From JAGOBP01 sp046328575 (GTDB lineage: Bacteria; Chloroflexota; Anaerolineae; Fen-1058), in contig JAXLWI010000010.1 of assembly GCA_046328575.1 (NCBI GenBank), forward strand, positions 24,818 to 88,817: a stretch of DNA of 64,000 nt. The letters run 5' to 3'. The notes beneath the pieces are model-generated. The model had not been told where the DNA came from. It saw only the letters and a program-made list of their open reading frames with translations, and did no database searches. Every line of letters starts with the position of its first letter. Position 1 is the stretch's first letter. The position numbers and the translations under genes are program-made. Below are positions 8,808-17,370 of the stretch, piece by piece.

Positions 8808-10967
8808 ATGAACAAAATCTATCTTGCGCTTGCGCTGCACAACCATCAACCGGTTGGTAACTTCGATTTTGTGATCGAAGATGCGTTCAATAAAGCCTAC
8901 GAACCGATGATCGCGGCGTTGGAGCGGCATCCCGGGGTGCGACTAGCGCTGCATTACAGCGGTCCGTTGCGCGACTGGCTGAAGATTCATCAGCCCGATT
9001 TCTTGCGACGCGTTCGGGCGTTGGTCGGTCGTAAGCAGTTGGAGATTTTGACCGGCGCTCATTTTGAGCCGATTCTGGTCGCGCTCCCAGACGCCGATAA
9101 ACTCGGCCAGATCGCCAAGATGACGGAGACCATCCGTGCCGACTTCGGCGCAGAGCCGATCGGGGGGTGGCTGGCCGAGCGCGTGTGGGAGCCGCATTTG
9201 CCCAAGCCGCTGCACGAAGCGGGCGTGGAGTACACCATCGTCGACGATACGCACTTCAAGGTCGCGGGCTACAGCGAAGACGATCTCTTCGGCTACTACG
9301 TCACTGAAGAGCAGGGGCATCCGCTCAAAATCTTCGGCACGTCACGCTACTTACGCTTCAACACACCATGGACGAAAGTAAAAGACATTATCGCATGGCT
9401 GCGTCAACAAGCCGATCGGCCTGTGCTGTTGGGCGCGCCACCGCGTGTCGCGGTCATGGGTGACGACGGCGAGAAATTCGGCCTGTGGCCCACGACCTTT
9501 GAGCACTGTTGGCTCAACGGCTGGGTCGACGAGTTCTTTGCGGCGCTGGAGGAAAATGCCGAATGGTTGATCACCTGCCCGCCCTCTGAAGTGATCCGCA
9601 CGTTGCCGCCGGCCGGCCGCGCTTATTTGCCGTCGGCCTCGTATGAAGAGATGATGAGTTGGGCACTGCCGGCTAAACAGTCGCACGATCTGCCGTTGTT
9701 GCGTAAACGCCTGGAAAAAGAGCACCAAGACGATGTGCTACGTTTCATTAAGGGTGGCCTGTGGCGACACTTCCTGGTGAAGTATCCAGAAGTCAACACG
9801 TTGCACAAACGGATGTTGTGGGCCAGCGAATGGGTGCATCGCATGAAGAAGGCGGGTGCCCGCAACGCCGCGCTTGATCATCTATGGGCTGGGCAGTGCA
9901 GTTGCCCCTACTGGCACGGCGTGTTTGGCGGCACTTATCTGTTCCACATTCGCGAGGCGAACTACGCGCACCTCATCACCGCGCAGACGTTGGCTGAGCG
10001 GTCGCTGCATACGACAGATGAATGGCTGGACGTGTCCGCCGCCGATCTCGATCGGGATGGGCGCGACGAAGTGGTGGTCTCCACCGAGGCGCAGTGGCTG
10101 CTGTTCGATGCGCCGGTCGGCGGCACGCTGGCCGAATGGGATTGGCGCACCGCCAAACTTAACGTTGTTAATACGCTGACGCGATGGCAAGAAGGTTATC
10201 ATCAAGACTTGTTGGATGCGGCGGCGCGGAATGCGGTGGTCGTGGCCGGACAGGTTACCGGCGTGACCAGCTTGCAAAGCGAGGCTGTTAAAGTCAAAGA
10301 ACCCGGCCTCGATAAGAAACTGATTGTGGATTGGTATCGCCGGGCCAGCTTGATCGATCACGTGTTTGGCGCGACCGAGACGCTGGATCGGTTCTATCGC
10401 AGCCAATATGTTGAACTTGGCGACTTCGTCAATCAACCTTACAAGGCCAAATTCTCACGCGCGGCGCGCAAGGTCACAGTGACGCTGGAACGTGACGGCG
10501 GAGTCTGGATCAACGGTGTCGCGCATCCGCTGCACATCGAGAAGAAGATCACCGTTGAATCAGGTGAGCCAGGGTTCAGCGTTGCTTACACACTGACCAA
10601 CATTGGCAGCGAACCGCTAGTCGCGCGCTTCGGCATCGAAACCAATTGGGGCATTTCGGGTGGCGAAGTGCCAGAAGGCGCATATACCTTGTTTGCGGGT
10701 GGCGTGTTGCAGCGCCTCAATGCGATTGCGGCTACACCTAACGCTAAAGAAGTCGCTGTCGTCAAAGAGAAACTCGGTCGTGCTTTACTGCGCGCTAGTG
10801 AGCCAGCGGATTGGTGGCAATTCCCGTTGGAAACCATCTCGCTGTCTGAGGCCGGTTTTGAGCGCACCTATCAAGGTACGACGCTGCTGGCACATTGGCC
10901 GTTGGAATTGGAACCCGGCGGCGTGCTGAAATTGCGGCTACAATTGAACTTGATGCTGAGCGCTTAG
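8808..10967 (+). CDS. GH57 alpha-amylase / 4-alpha-glucanotransferase
   Basis: This 719-residue cytoplasmic enzyme resembles the Thermococcus 4-alpha-glucanotransferase group of family GH57. The N-terminal barrel opens with 'LALHNHQPVGNFD'. The nucleophile Glu is E124 in 'WLAERVWEP', and the acid/base Asp sits in 'GDDGEKFG' (218-225). A central helical region follows, then a C-terminal beta-sandwich of the DUF1926 type (~residues 410-715). No signal peptide is visible. In a glycogen operon it probably rearranges or trims alpha-1,4-glucan chains. Amylase and transferase activity cannot be separated from sequence. The start codon has only a weak ribosome-binding site. Confidence 0.9.
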   Translation: MNKIYLALALHNHQPVGNFDFVIEDAFNKAYEPMIAALERHPGVRLALHYSGPLRDWLKIHQPDFLRRVRALVGRKQLEILTGAHFEPILVALPDADKLGQIAKMTETIRADFGAEPIGGWLAERVWEPHLPKPLHEAGVEYTIVDDTHFKVAGYSEDDLFGYYVTEEQGHPLKIFGTSRYLRFNTPWTKVKDIIAWLRQQADRPVLLGAPPRVAVMGDDGEKFGLWPTTFEHCWLNGWVDEFFAALEENAEWLITCPPSEVIRTLPPAGRAYLPSASYEEMMSWALPAKQSHDLPLLRKRLEKEHQDDVLRFIKGGLWRHFLVKYPEVNTLHKRMLWASEWVHRMKKAGARNAALDHLWAGQCSCPYWHGVFGGTYLFHIREANYAHLITAQTLAERSLHTTDEWLDVSAADLDRDGRDEVVVSTEAQWLLFDAPVGGTLAEWDWRTAKLNVVNTLTRWQEGYHQDLLDAAARNAVVVAGQVTGVTSLQSEAVKVKEPGLDKKLIVDWYRRASLIDHVFGATETLDRFYRSQYVELGDFVNQPYKAKFSRAARKVTVTLERDGGVWINGVAHPLHIEKKITVESGEPGFSVAYTLTNIGSEPLVARFGIETNWGISGGEVPEGAYTLFAGGVLQRLNAIAATPNAKEVAVVKEKLGRALLRASEPADWWQFPLETISLSEAGFERTYQGTTLLAHWPLELEPGGVLKLRLQLNLMLSA

Positions 10968-11006
10968 CGCAGGGACATACCTTTTCGAGCAAAACTCGAC
11001 TTCAGC

Positions 11007-11064
11007 AATGCACAATGCCCGCCGCTCGCGAGCATTGTGCATTGTGTCTTGTGAACTGAGAATC
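11007..11064. repeat. Heptamer-phased repeat with 12-bp inverted arms
   Basis: AATGCACAATGC (11007-11018) and GCATTGTGCATT (11032-11043) are a perfect 12-bp inverted repeat around a 13-nt GC-rich loop. Read in sevens, the right arm continues as GCATTGT, GCATTGT, GTCTTGT, GAACTGA, GAATCGT. It lies immediately before a GH57 gene. It has no T-tract on either strand, so it is better described as a repeat than as a terminator. Confidence 0.6.
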
Positions 11065-11067
11065 GTC

Positions 11068-12489
11068 ATGACGCATATCGTTGCCATTCATGGTCACTTC
11101 TATCAGCCGCCACGTGAGGATCCATTTACGGGCGAGATGCCGCGTGAAAGCGGGGCTGAACCGTATCACAACTACAATGAAAAGATTACAGCCGAATGCT
11201 ATCAACCCAATGCGGCCGCGGGTAACTTCGAGCGGTTAAGCTTCAATGTCGGTCCGACGTTGAGTAGCTGGTTGGCGCACTATCAGCCGGAGACCTACGC
11301 GCGGATTCTGCAGGCCGATCGGACTTGCCAACTCCAATCGGGCGCAGGTAATGCGCTCGCGCAAAGCGTCCATCACGCCATTTTGCCGTTGGCTCGTCAG
11401 CGTGATAAGTATATCCAAATTGCGTGGGGCATCGCGTCGTTCCGACAGCGCTTTCAGCGTCAGCCGCGCGGCATGTGGCTGCCGGAAATGGCCGTCGACT
11501 TGCCCACGCTGGAGATTCTGTCGCAGCAGGGCGTGTCGTTCACGATTCTGAGCGAAGAACAAGTGCGCGGCGATTTGCGCGCGGGGGCGGGACCTTATCG
11601 AGTACGGTTACCGGGCGGTGGTTATTTCGCTGTCTTCGTGCGCGATCGGTACTTGTCGAATCAACTATCGTTTGATATGTCGCACATCGCCGACGGGCCA
11701 AAGTGGCTGGAGTGGAACCTGCGGACGCGAACTGGGCTGACGCTCATTGCCACTGATGGCGAGACGTTTGGGCATCATCACCGCAACGGCGTGAGCTTAT
11801 TGTCCAGCGTACTGTATCCTGCCAACGAGTCGGCTTATCAGGTGGTCACGCTGGCGGATTATCTGCGGACGCATCCGCCGACGATCGAAGTGGAGATCAA
11901 TGAACGGACGGCATGGAGTTGCAGTCACGGCGTAGCCCGCTGGGATGCCGGTTGCGGTTGCACGCCCGGTGACAGTGGTTGGAAACCGGTGCTGCGTTCG
12001 GCGCTTGATCTGTTGGCTGATGAGATTGATGCCATTTATCAGTATGAGACGCGGCGCTTGTTGCCCAATCCGTGGCGACTGGTTGAGCAATATATCGATG
12101 TGGTACTCGGCCTCACACCTGCGCCGACACTGGTGCGTGAAATGACGCCGACGACCCTCACCAGCGATCAAGTTCAGCGCCTGGTCAGACTGGCGCAAGC
12201 GCAACTCCATCGGCAGCGCATGTTTACCAGCTGTGGCTGGTTCTTTGAGCAGCTCGATCGGCCGGAGCCGCGTTACGTGGTGGCACAAGCCATGCGAGCC
12301 GTTCAGTTGGTGAAGCAAGCGACCGGCGTAGATCTAGGGCCAAACTTCCGGGCGTCGCTGCGTGCTGCCTCTGGTGGCCTGCACACTCGACCGTTAGGCA
12401 GCCATATCATTCGACATGCGGCTGATCTATATGACGAACTGGCGGAGCGTCTGGTGCAGACGCCAACTGATCGGCTGAAGACTGACTGA
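11068..12489 (+). CDS. GH57 family hydrolase with DUF3536-type C-terminus
   Basis: The protein has 473 residues from the ATG at 11068. An upstream ATG at 11008 is inside the repeat and would add a non-conserved leader. The GH57 domain begins 'IVAIHGHFYQPPRED'. The nucleophile E140 is in 'GMWLPEMA' and the acid/base D230 is in 'ATDGETFGHHH', so both catalytic residues are present. The C-terminus (~residues 330-455) carries the 'MFTSCGWFFEQLD' pattern of DUF3536. Such proteins are uncharacterised or act on alpha-glucans. It is last in the glycogen cluster and ends near a bidirectional hairpin. The exact activity is unknown. Confidence 0.85.
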   Translation: MTHIVAIHGHFYQPPREDPFTGEMPRESGAEPYHNYNEKITAECYQPNAAAGNFERLSFNVGPTLSSWLAHYQPETYARILQADRTCQLQSGAGNALAQSVHHAILPLARQRDKYIQIAWGIASFRQRFQRQPRGMWLPEMAVDLPTLEILSQQGVSFTILSEEQVRGDLRAGAGPYRVRLPGGGYFAVFVRDRYLSNQLSFDMSHIADGPKWLEWNLRTRTGLTLIATDGETFGHHHRNGVSLLSSVLYPANESAYQVVTLADYLRTHPPTIEVEINERTAWSCSHGVARWDAGCGCTPGDSGWKPVLRSALDLLADEIDAIYQYETRRLLPNPWRLVEQYIDVVLGLTPAPTLVREMTPTTLTSDQVQRLVRLAQAQLHRQRMFTSCGWFFEQLDRPEPRYVVAQAMRAVQLVKQATGVDLGPNFRASLRAASGGLHTRPLGSHIIRHAADLYDELAERLVQTPTDRLKTD

Positions 12490-12502
12490 TCGAGGAAGAT
12501 GT

Positions 12503-12538
12503 AAAAACGGCGGTCTGCAATTATTTGCAGACCGCCGT
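12503..12538 (-). terminator. Terminator between convergent genes
   Basis: A perfect 14-bp stem (ACGGCGGTCTGCAA / TTGCAGACCGCCGT) with a 4-nt loop spans 12507-12538. On the minus strand it is followed by TTTTT (12507-12503), so it best terminates the response-regulator transcript. It also closes the rightward glycogen operon. Confidence 0.88.
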
Positions 12539-12559
12539 CATAAAGAACGTGCGAATTAA

Positions 12560-12958
12560 TCAGTTGGCCGATTGAGCGGCCTTAGCTGCCAGTACCCGCT
12601 CGACGCTTTGCAACAGTTCCTGCGGGCCAAACGGCTTGGTCACATAGTCGTCCACTTTGGCAATGTGCAGCCCCAAAATCTTGTCGATGCTCTGGGCTTT
12701 GGCGGTGACGACGATGACGGGAATGCCTTTCAATTCAGGATCAGCTTTCATCTGCTGATAAACTTCCCAGCCGTCCATGTCGGGCATCATCAAGTCAAGC
12801 AAAACCAGATCGGGTTTAACTTGTCGAATGGCCGCCAGGCCTTCCAAACCACCGGTTGCGCCTGTCAGTTCAAAACCTTTGCGGCCCAGAATCAACCGGA
12901 TTAAATCAATGATTTCGGCTTCGTCTTCGATGCAGACTACCTTCTTCTTCTCATCCAT
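12560..12958 (-). CDS. Single-domain response regulator (CheY/Spo0F-like)
   Basis: This 132-residue protein is a receiver domain alone, with no output domain. The acidic pair E11/D12, phosphoacceptor D55 in 'LLDLMMPD', T86 and K108 in 'VTKPF' complete the active site. The start at 12958 was chosen because AAGGAG lies 8 bp upstream. A further in-frame ATG at 12988 adds ten unlikely residues. A -10-like TATAAT on the minus strand at 13073-13068 could drive it. No kinase is adjacent, so the partner is encoded elsewhere. It may act in a phosphorelay or by protein-protein contact. Confidence 0.9.
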   Translation of the reverse strand: MDEKKKVVCIEDEAEIIDLIRLILGRKGFELTGATGGLEGLAAIRQVKPDLVLLDLMMPDMDGWEVYQQMKADPELKGIPVIVVTAKAQSIDKILGLHIAKVDDYVTKPFGPQELLQSVERVLAAKAAQSAN

Positions 12959-13091
12959 GCCGTGTTCTCCTTGGGCGTACTCCTGCACTTGAGTTTACCC
13001 AAAACGTGCCACTTCGTCAATTACCCTGTGGTCATACCGGCAAATTCCGCTGTCGGCTAACAGCCACATTATAACACGAACCGCCTCGAAG

Positions 13092-13120
13092 TTGGCAATT
13101 CCGATTGGTTCGAGTACACT
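13092..13120 (+). promoter_or_regulatory. Sigma70-type promoter upstream of a small membrane protein gene
   Basis: TTGGCA (13092-13097), a 17-bp spacer and TACACT (13115-13120) lie 24 bp before the ATG at 13144. A strong AGGGAGGTGG ribosome-binding site lies in between. A divergent -10-like TATAAT for the response regulator lies at 13068-13073. Confidence 0.55.
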
Positions 13121-13143
13121 CTACACGGGGAGGGAGGTGGGCC

Positions 13144-13722
13144 ATGACTCGACGTCAACTGCGGCGAGCGATTGCCGGCGTGATCGGCGTTTATGCGGTG
13201 GCGGGTCTTATCGCGTTGGTGTTGTACGCGTCTGGGGCGCCGATCTATCAGGCGTTTCATGACATCATCCCCTTCATCTTCGCGATTCCGGCGGCCTATC
13301 TGGGGTATTGTTTTCAGCGGCGGCAGAGCTATATGGAATCGTTGCGCGCCCTGTGGTCACAGTTGGTCCGTGCCGTCCAGCGCGCCATAAGTTACACCTA
13401 CGATCCAACGCCGACACAGCAGGAATATGCCGATGTAATCACGGCGCTGTCGATTGTCATCGACGAAGTACGCGGCGTCTACAAGAACATTGGCGAAGCC
13501 CCCGATCGGATCGGCGTCTATCCCTACGAGCCGATCAAAGAAATCTACAAAGCCGTGCGCGCGATGGGCTATGGCGAGATTTCAGAGGAGCAGCGCGAGA
13601 TCGCCCGTCACCGGTTGATCGGACACTGGCAGTCGATCCGCGCCAACTTTCTCGACGAATTCGATCGCGCTGAGCCCGGCAAAATCGTCTCGCCGTACAT
13701 CGAGAAGCAGGGGCGACCCTAA
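13144..13722 (+). CDS. Hypothetical protein with two N-terminal membrane helices
   Basis: The protein has 192 residues from the ATG at 13144, which follows an excellent ribosome-binding site. Residues ~10-35 and ~45-62 form two membrane helices. The rest is a soluble, charged, mostly helical domain ('EYADVITALSIVIDEVRGVYKNIGE'), presumably cytoplasmic. I do not recognise a family. The gene is convergent with the M20 peptidase gene, only 7 bp from its end, and is transcribed alone. Confidence 0.75.
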   Translation: MTRRQLRRAIAGVIGVYAVAGLIALVLYASGAPIYQAFHDIIPFIFAIPAAYLGYCFQRRQSYMESLRALWSQLVRAVQRAISYTYDPTPTQQEYADVITALSIVIDEVRGVYKNIGEAPDRIGVYPYEPIKEIYKAVRAMGYGEISEEQREIARHRLIGHWQSIRANFLDEFDRAEPGKIVSPYIEKQGRP

Positions 13723-13729
13723 GCTTGTC

Positions 13730-15061
13730 TCAACGCGCCGCGCAAAAATCGCGCACTGTTTCATACAGCGTGCGCACCCCAAACGCCAGCGCACGCGGCG
13801 TGATGCGCTCGTCGTGGCCGTGCACTAACCCCTCAAACGCATCGTCCGGTTCGATCAACATCGGCGCGAAGCCGTAGCACTGCGTGCCTAACTGCGCAAA
13901 GAGTTTGGCATCGGTCGCACCTGTCAGCATATAGGGCACCGCGATTGCGCCGGAATCTGCTTGAGCGATTTGCTGTTCGATCAAGCGGAACAACGGCGTA
14001 TCGGTTGACGATTCCAACGGCGGCGACGTGTGAATGATCGCGATGTCAAATTCGTCGCCCAATCTCGATCGGACTTCGGCGAGAAACGACTCCGCGTCGA
14101 AGCCCGGCAGCATTCGCCCATCGATGACGGCTTCCGCTTCGGAAGGAATGACGTTGACTTTGTAGCCGGCGCGCAGTTGATTGGGCGAGACCGTGTTGTG
14201 CAGAATCGCGTGCAGGGCATCGGCCAGCAAACGATCGGGCAGCGCTTTCAGCGCGGCATCGTGCAAGAAGGGATTTACGATCGCGGACAGCAGCAGACCT
14301 GTCGAGCCGCCGAGACTATGCGCCAAATGCTGCACGTAGTGCGTGGCCGTAGGCGTAAGATGCAGTGGCAGTGGGCGCGCCATCAACCGCTCGATCGCGC
14401 GGGCCAGATGAACCACAGCATGATCGGCGTGTGGCACCGAACCATGACCGGGCTTACCTTTGGCGCGCAGCGTGAACCAGCACGTGCCTTTCTCGGCCGT
14501 CTGAATGGGATAAAACCGTTTGCCTTCCAGATGGATCGTGTGGCCGCCCATCTCGCTGAGACCGTACTCGGCGTGTACTAGATCGGGATGATACCTCACC
14601 AGCCACTCCGCACCCACATCGCTGTCGATCTCTTCGTCGGCGGTCGCCGCAAAGATCACGTCGCGATGCAGCGCCACGCCACTGCGCTTGAGCAACAGCA
14701 TCGTCATCAATTGCATCGCGGCGATGCTCTTCATATCCAACGCACCGCGACCCCAGATATAGCCGTCAGCTAGATCGCCGTTAAACGGCGGATGCGTCCA
14801 GTGCTCGGGTTCAGCAGGCACCACGTCGAGGTGAGTGTAGAGCAACAACGGTGGCAGAGAGCCATCACCGCGCAGCCGTGTGATGCAGTTGCCGCGCTGC
14901 GGAGCCGCTTCCAACACGATCGGCTCACAGCCTTCGGCGCGCAGTACGCTTGCAATATATTCGGCGGCGGCAAGTTCGTTGCCCGGCGGATTGGTCGTAT
15001 CGATGCGCAGTAACTGTTGCAGATGGTGGATGGCTTCGGCGTTGATGGCGTCCCAGTTCAT
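13730..15061 (-). CDS. M20 family metallopeptidase (ArgE/DapE/carboxypeptidase-like)
   Basis: This 443-residue cytoplasmic di-zinc hydrolase belongs to the M20 clan. Metal ligands and catalytic residues are visible: H77 and D79 in 'YTHLDVVP', D109 in 'GRGALDMKS', and E143/E144 in 'ATADEEID'. The inserted dimerisation domain follows around 'KGKPGHGSVPH' (~residues 205-215). The length fits the M20 subgroup annotated as 'M20/M25/M40 hydrolase'. The likely substrate is an N-acyl amino acid or dipeptide, but the neighbours give no help in naming it. The gene is monocistronic, with heptamer repeats upstream in the shared divergent region. Confidence 0.9.
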   Translation of the reverse strand: MNWDAINAEAIHHLQQLLRIDTTNPPGNELAAAEYIASVLRAEGCEPIVLEAAPQRGNCITRLRGDGSLPPLLLYTHLDVVPAEPEHWTHPPFNGDLADGYIWGRGALDMKSIAAMQLMTMLLLKRSGVALHRDVIFAATADEEIDSDVGAEWLVRYHPDLVHAEYGLSEMGGHTIHLEGKRFYPIQTAEKGTCWFTLRAKGKPGHGSVPHADHAVVHLARAIERLMARPLPLHLTPTATHYVQHLAHSLGGSTGLLLSAIVNPFLHDAALKALPDRLLADALHAILHNTVSPNQLRAGYKVNVIPSEAEAVIDGRMLPGFDAESFLAEVRSRLGDEFDIAIIHTSPPLESSTDTPLFRLIEQQIAQADSGAIAVPYMLTGATDAKLFAQLGTQCYGFAPMLIEPDDAFEGLVHGHDERITPRALAFGVRTLYETVRDFCAAR

Positions 15062-15102
15062 GCGCGAAGTATACCAGAAGTGGCGCGCGCGACGTGAATC
15101 TC

Positions 15103-15123
15103 ACTCGTCGCTCGTCACTCGTC
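15103..15123. repeat. Tandem heptamer repeat (ACTCGTC x3)
   Basis: Three consecutive 7-mers, ACTCGTC, GCTCGTC and ACTCGTC, lie in the 81-bp divergent gap between the M20 peptidase and trmI, directly before the trmI -10 box. The period of seven matches the repeats at 11007 and 18880, although the word is different. Confidence 0.65.
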
Positions 15124-15129
15124 ACGTGA

Positions 15130-15135
15130 TATAAT
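15130..15135 (+). promoter_or_regulatory. -10 box implying a leaderless trmI transcript
   Basis: A perfect TATAAT ends 7 bp before the trmI ATG at 15143. With the usual 6-8 bp between -10 and the start site, transcription would begin at or next to the A of the ATG, and no Shine-Dalgarno sequence is present. No good -35 box is visible because that position is occupied by the heptamer repeat. Confidence 0.55.
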
Positions 15136-15142
15136 CGCGCGC

Positions 15143-15991
15143 ATGACCGACCGAATCGTACAACCTTATGATAGTGCTTTACTCATGAGCCGCGATCACA
15201 AGCGGTTTCTTATTCGCCTCGTACCCGGTGAGACGCTGCACACGCATCGCGGCATCATCAAGCACGACGACTGCATCGGCGGGGTGTGGGGGCGCGAGAT
15301 GCTGACGCACCTCAACTATCCATTCCTGCTGCTCGATCCCTCAACGGCTGATCTGGTGCAGGACATCAAGCGCGTCACGCAAATCATCTTCCCCAAAGAC
15401 ATCGGTTACATTCTGATGAAGTTGAACATTCAGCCGGGCGTGACGGTGCTCGAAGCGGGCAGCGGATCGGGTGGCTTGACGCTCGCCTTGGCGCAACATG
15501 CGCACCCGGGCGGGCGCGTGGTGTCGTATGAAGTGCGGCCCGATATGCAGAACCTTGTGCGCAAGAATCTCGATCGGGTCGGCGTACTCGATCGGGTGGA
15601 ACTGAAACTCAAAGACATCGAAGAAGGCTTCGACGAGACTGGGGCTGACGCCGTCTTTCTCGATGTGCCGGAACCATCACTCTATTTGGGTGTGGCCGCG
15701 GCGGCGCTGCGCAGCGGCGGCTACTTCGGTACGCTCGTCCCGACGGCGAATCAGATCATCCGTATTTTGGAGCGGATCAGCGCTTATCCCTTCGGCCTGA
15801 TCGAAGTGGAGGAGTTGATGCTGCGCGGCTATAAGATCGTGCCGCAGCGCCTGCGCCCGCTCGATCGGATGATCGGCCATACCGGTTATCTGTTGTTCGC
15901 GCGCAAATTCGAGCGGGCTATCATTGAAGAACCTGTTAACACAGAATTAACGCTGACTTCAGATGAAGGTAATCCCGAAGTTGTAGACTAG
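15143..15991 (+). CDS. trmI: tRNA (adenine-58-N1)-methyltransferase
   Basis: This 282-residue SAM-dependent enzyme methylates A58 in the T-loop of tRNAs as a homotetramer. The TrmI N-terminal beta domain ('HTHRGIIKHDDCIGG') precedes a Rossmann methyltransferase domain with the SAM motif 'VLEAGSGSGGLTLALA' (~100-115) and the acidic 'YEVRPDM' strand end. The active-site motif reads 'DVPEP' (~175). Family length and domain order are normal. The gene appears leaderless and is followed after 28 bp by a zinc-ribbon protein gene in the same transcript. Confidence 0.93.
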   Translation: MTDRIVQPYDSALLMSRDHKRFLIRLVPGETLHTHRGIIKHDDCIGGVWGREMLTHLNYPFLLLDPSTADLVQDIKRVTQIIFPKDIGYILMKLNIQPGVTVLEAGSGSGGLTLALAQHAHPGGRVVSYEVRPDMQNLVRKNLDRVGVLDRVELKLKDIEEGFDETGADAVFLDVPEPSLYLGVAAAALRSGGYFGTLVPTANQIIRILERISAYPFGLIEVEELMLRGYKIVPQRLRPLDRMIGHTGYLLFARKFERAIIEEPVNTELTLTSDEGNPEVVD

Positions 15992-16019
15992 TTTCAATCA
16001 CGGCGGAACGAGGCAAAGC

Positions 16020-16583
16020 ATGTTTGGACCACGACGAATGATACGGCGAGCCGTGCGCGGCGCGATGTTAGCGGGGCGCGGAGTGGGGCGGCAGCAAGTG
16101 CATGAAGCGCAGCGCTTGCTGGCCGAAGGCCAGTTCACTGAGGCGGCAAACTTGTTTGCGCAACTAAGCAGCGAAGCCGTCGAGCACGGCCTGATTCGAC
16201 CCGCCGGTCATTTGGCCTTGCAAGCGGCGCGTGCTTTCGCGCAGGCTAAGCAGGGTGATGCGGCATTGGCGCAGGCCAAGCGCGCGTTAGATATCCTGCT
16301 CAACGCGGGTCGACCGCAGCAGGTCGCGCGCCTGATGCCGCAAGCGATTGCGTTTCTGCGCGCTCAAGGCTTTAGCGCACAAGCCGCAGCGTTGGAGAAA
16401 GAAGCCGCGCAGCGCTTAAGTGCGTTGGGGTTGAGTCTGCAACCGATCGGGTTGGCAACCAACCGATCGGTGCCTGCCACCTGTCCGCAGTGTGCGGGTC
16501 CGCTCCGCGCTGATGAGGCGGAATGGATCGACGCCACCAGTGTGGAATGTCCCTGGTGCGGATCGACCGTCAAAGCCCAGTAA
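16020..16583 (+). CDS. Helical protein with C-terminal zinc ribbon
   Basis: This 187-residue protein is unrecognised beyond its architecture. Residues ~25-140 are alanine-rich amphipathic helices resembling TPR-like hairpins ('EAQRLLAEGQFTEAANLFAQL'). The last 35 residues form a zinc ribbon with two CxxC knuckles ('CPQC' and 'CPWC'). Such proteins often mediate protein or nucleic-acid contacts in the cytoplasm. It follows trmI by 28 bp with GAGG 7 bp before the ATG, and ends at a bidirectional terminator, so it forms a two-gene operon with trmI. Confidence 0.8.
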   Translation: MFGPRRMIRRAVRGAMLAGRGVGRQQVHEAQRLLAEGQFTEAANLFAQLSSEAVEHGLIRPAGHLALQAARAFAQAKQGDAALAQAKRALDILLNAGRPQQVARLMPQAIAFLRAQGFSAQAAALEKEAAQRLSALGLSLQPIGLATNRSVPATCPQCAGPLRADEAEWIDATSVECPWCGSTVKAQ

Positions 16584-16586
16584 AAC

Positions 16587-16624
16587 AAAGACCCGATGAG
16601 TTATCACAACCCATCGGGTCTTTT
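16587..16624. terminator. Bidirectional terminator between zinc-ribbon gene and L25
   Basis: A perfect 12-bp stem (AAAGACCCGATG / CATCGGGTCTTT) with a 13-nt loop has T-runs on both exits (TTTT on plus, TTTTA on minus). It ends both the trmI operon and the leftward L25 gene. Confidence 0.9.
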
Positions 16625-16642
16625 GTCGCTTCAGAAAACCAA

Positions 16643-17302
16643 CTAGGCTTCTTCGCCTTCTTCTTCGGTCTTGCCCTTCTTGATGACTTCGGGCTCGGTC
16701 GCCGTCACGGCGGCAGCGCCACCAGGCACTTCGCTCTCTTCCGCGGCCAGGTGCGTCACACGCACGACCAAGTCGTCGGGGTTCGACAAAATCCTGACCT
16801 TGTCCGAGACCTTCAGGTCGCTGACGTGAATAGCGTCGCCGACTTTGAGCAGGCCGCTCAGGTCAACTGCAATCGTGTCGATCAGGTCGCCGGGCAAGCA
16901 CTCGATCTCGATCGCATCGTTACCGTAGGTCAACACGCCTTCGTTGCGCACGGCAGCGGGCGAAGCGCCTTCAAAGCGGATCGGGATCTCAACCGTGATC
17001 TTCTCGGTCATCGACACGCCGTAGAAGTCCACGTGCAGCAACGCGCCCTTGATCGGCTCGCGCTGCACTTCGCGCACCAACGCCATGCGCGGCTCGGCGG
17101 CGCCTTCGACGGTTAACGTCACGAGACGGCTGCTGCCCGCTCGCATCAATACGCGCATCAGCTCGCGGTCGTTTGCCTGCAACGACACCGGCTCGGCGCG
17201 GCGGCCATATAATACGGCCGGCACATAACCCGAGCGGCGCAGCGCGCTGACTTGCTTGCCCTTCACAGTTCGGGGCATTACCTTCAATTCGATTTGTTCC
17301 AT
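16643..17302 (-). CDS. rplY: Ribosomal protein L25 (TL5/general stress protein Ctc type)
   Basis: This 219-residue long-form L25 binds 5S rRNA in the 50S subunit. The N-terminal L25 domain ('VSALRRSGYVPAVLYG') spans ~1-90. The C-terminal TL5 beta domain spans ~95-190 ('HVDFYGVSMTEKITVEIPI'), and an acidic tail ends in 'EEEGEEA'. The ATG at 17302 has AGGAG nearby. A longer reading to 17509 only adds sequence overlapping the neighbour. It is downstream of the tail-anchored repeat protein gene and ends at the shared terminator. Confidence 0.93.
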   Translation of the reverse strand: MEQIELKVMPRTVKGKQVSALRRSGYVPAVLYGRRAEPVSLQANDRELMRVLMRAGSSRLVTLTVEGAAEPRMALVREVQREPIKGALLHVDFYGVSMTEKITVEIPIRFEGASPAAVRNEGVLTYGNDAIEIECLPGDLIDTIAVDLSGLLKVGDAIHVSDLKVSDKVRILSNPDDLVVRVTHLAAEESEVPGGAAAVTATEPEVIKKGKTEEEGEEA

Positions 17303-17370
17303 TGCCTCTTTCTCTCCTGCCGGGTGCCGTTGGCTCGTCACTCCGGCGTAATTTAGCCGGCGGGCTCGCT

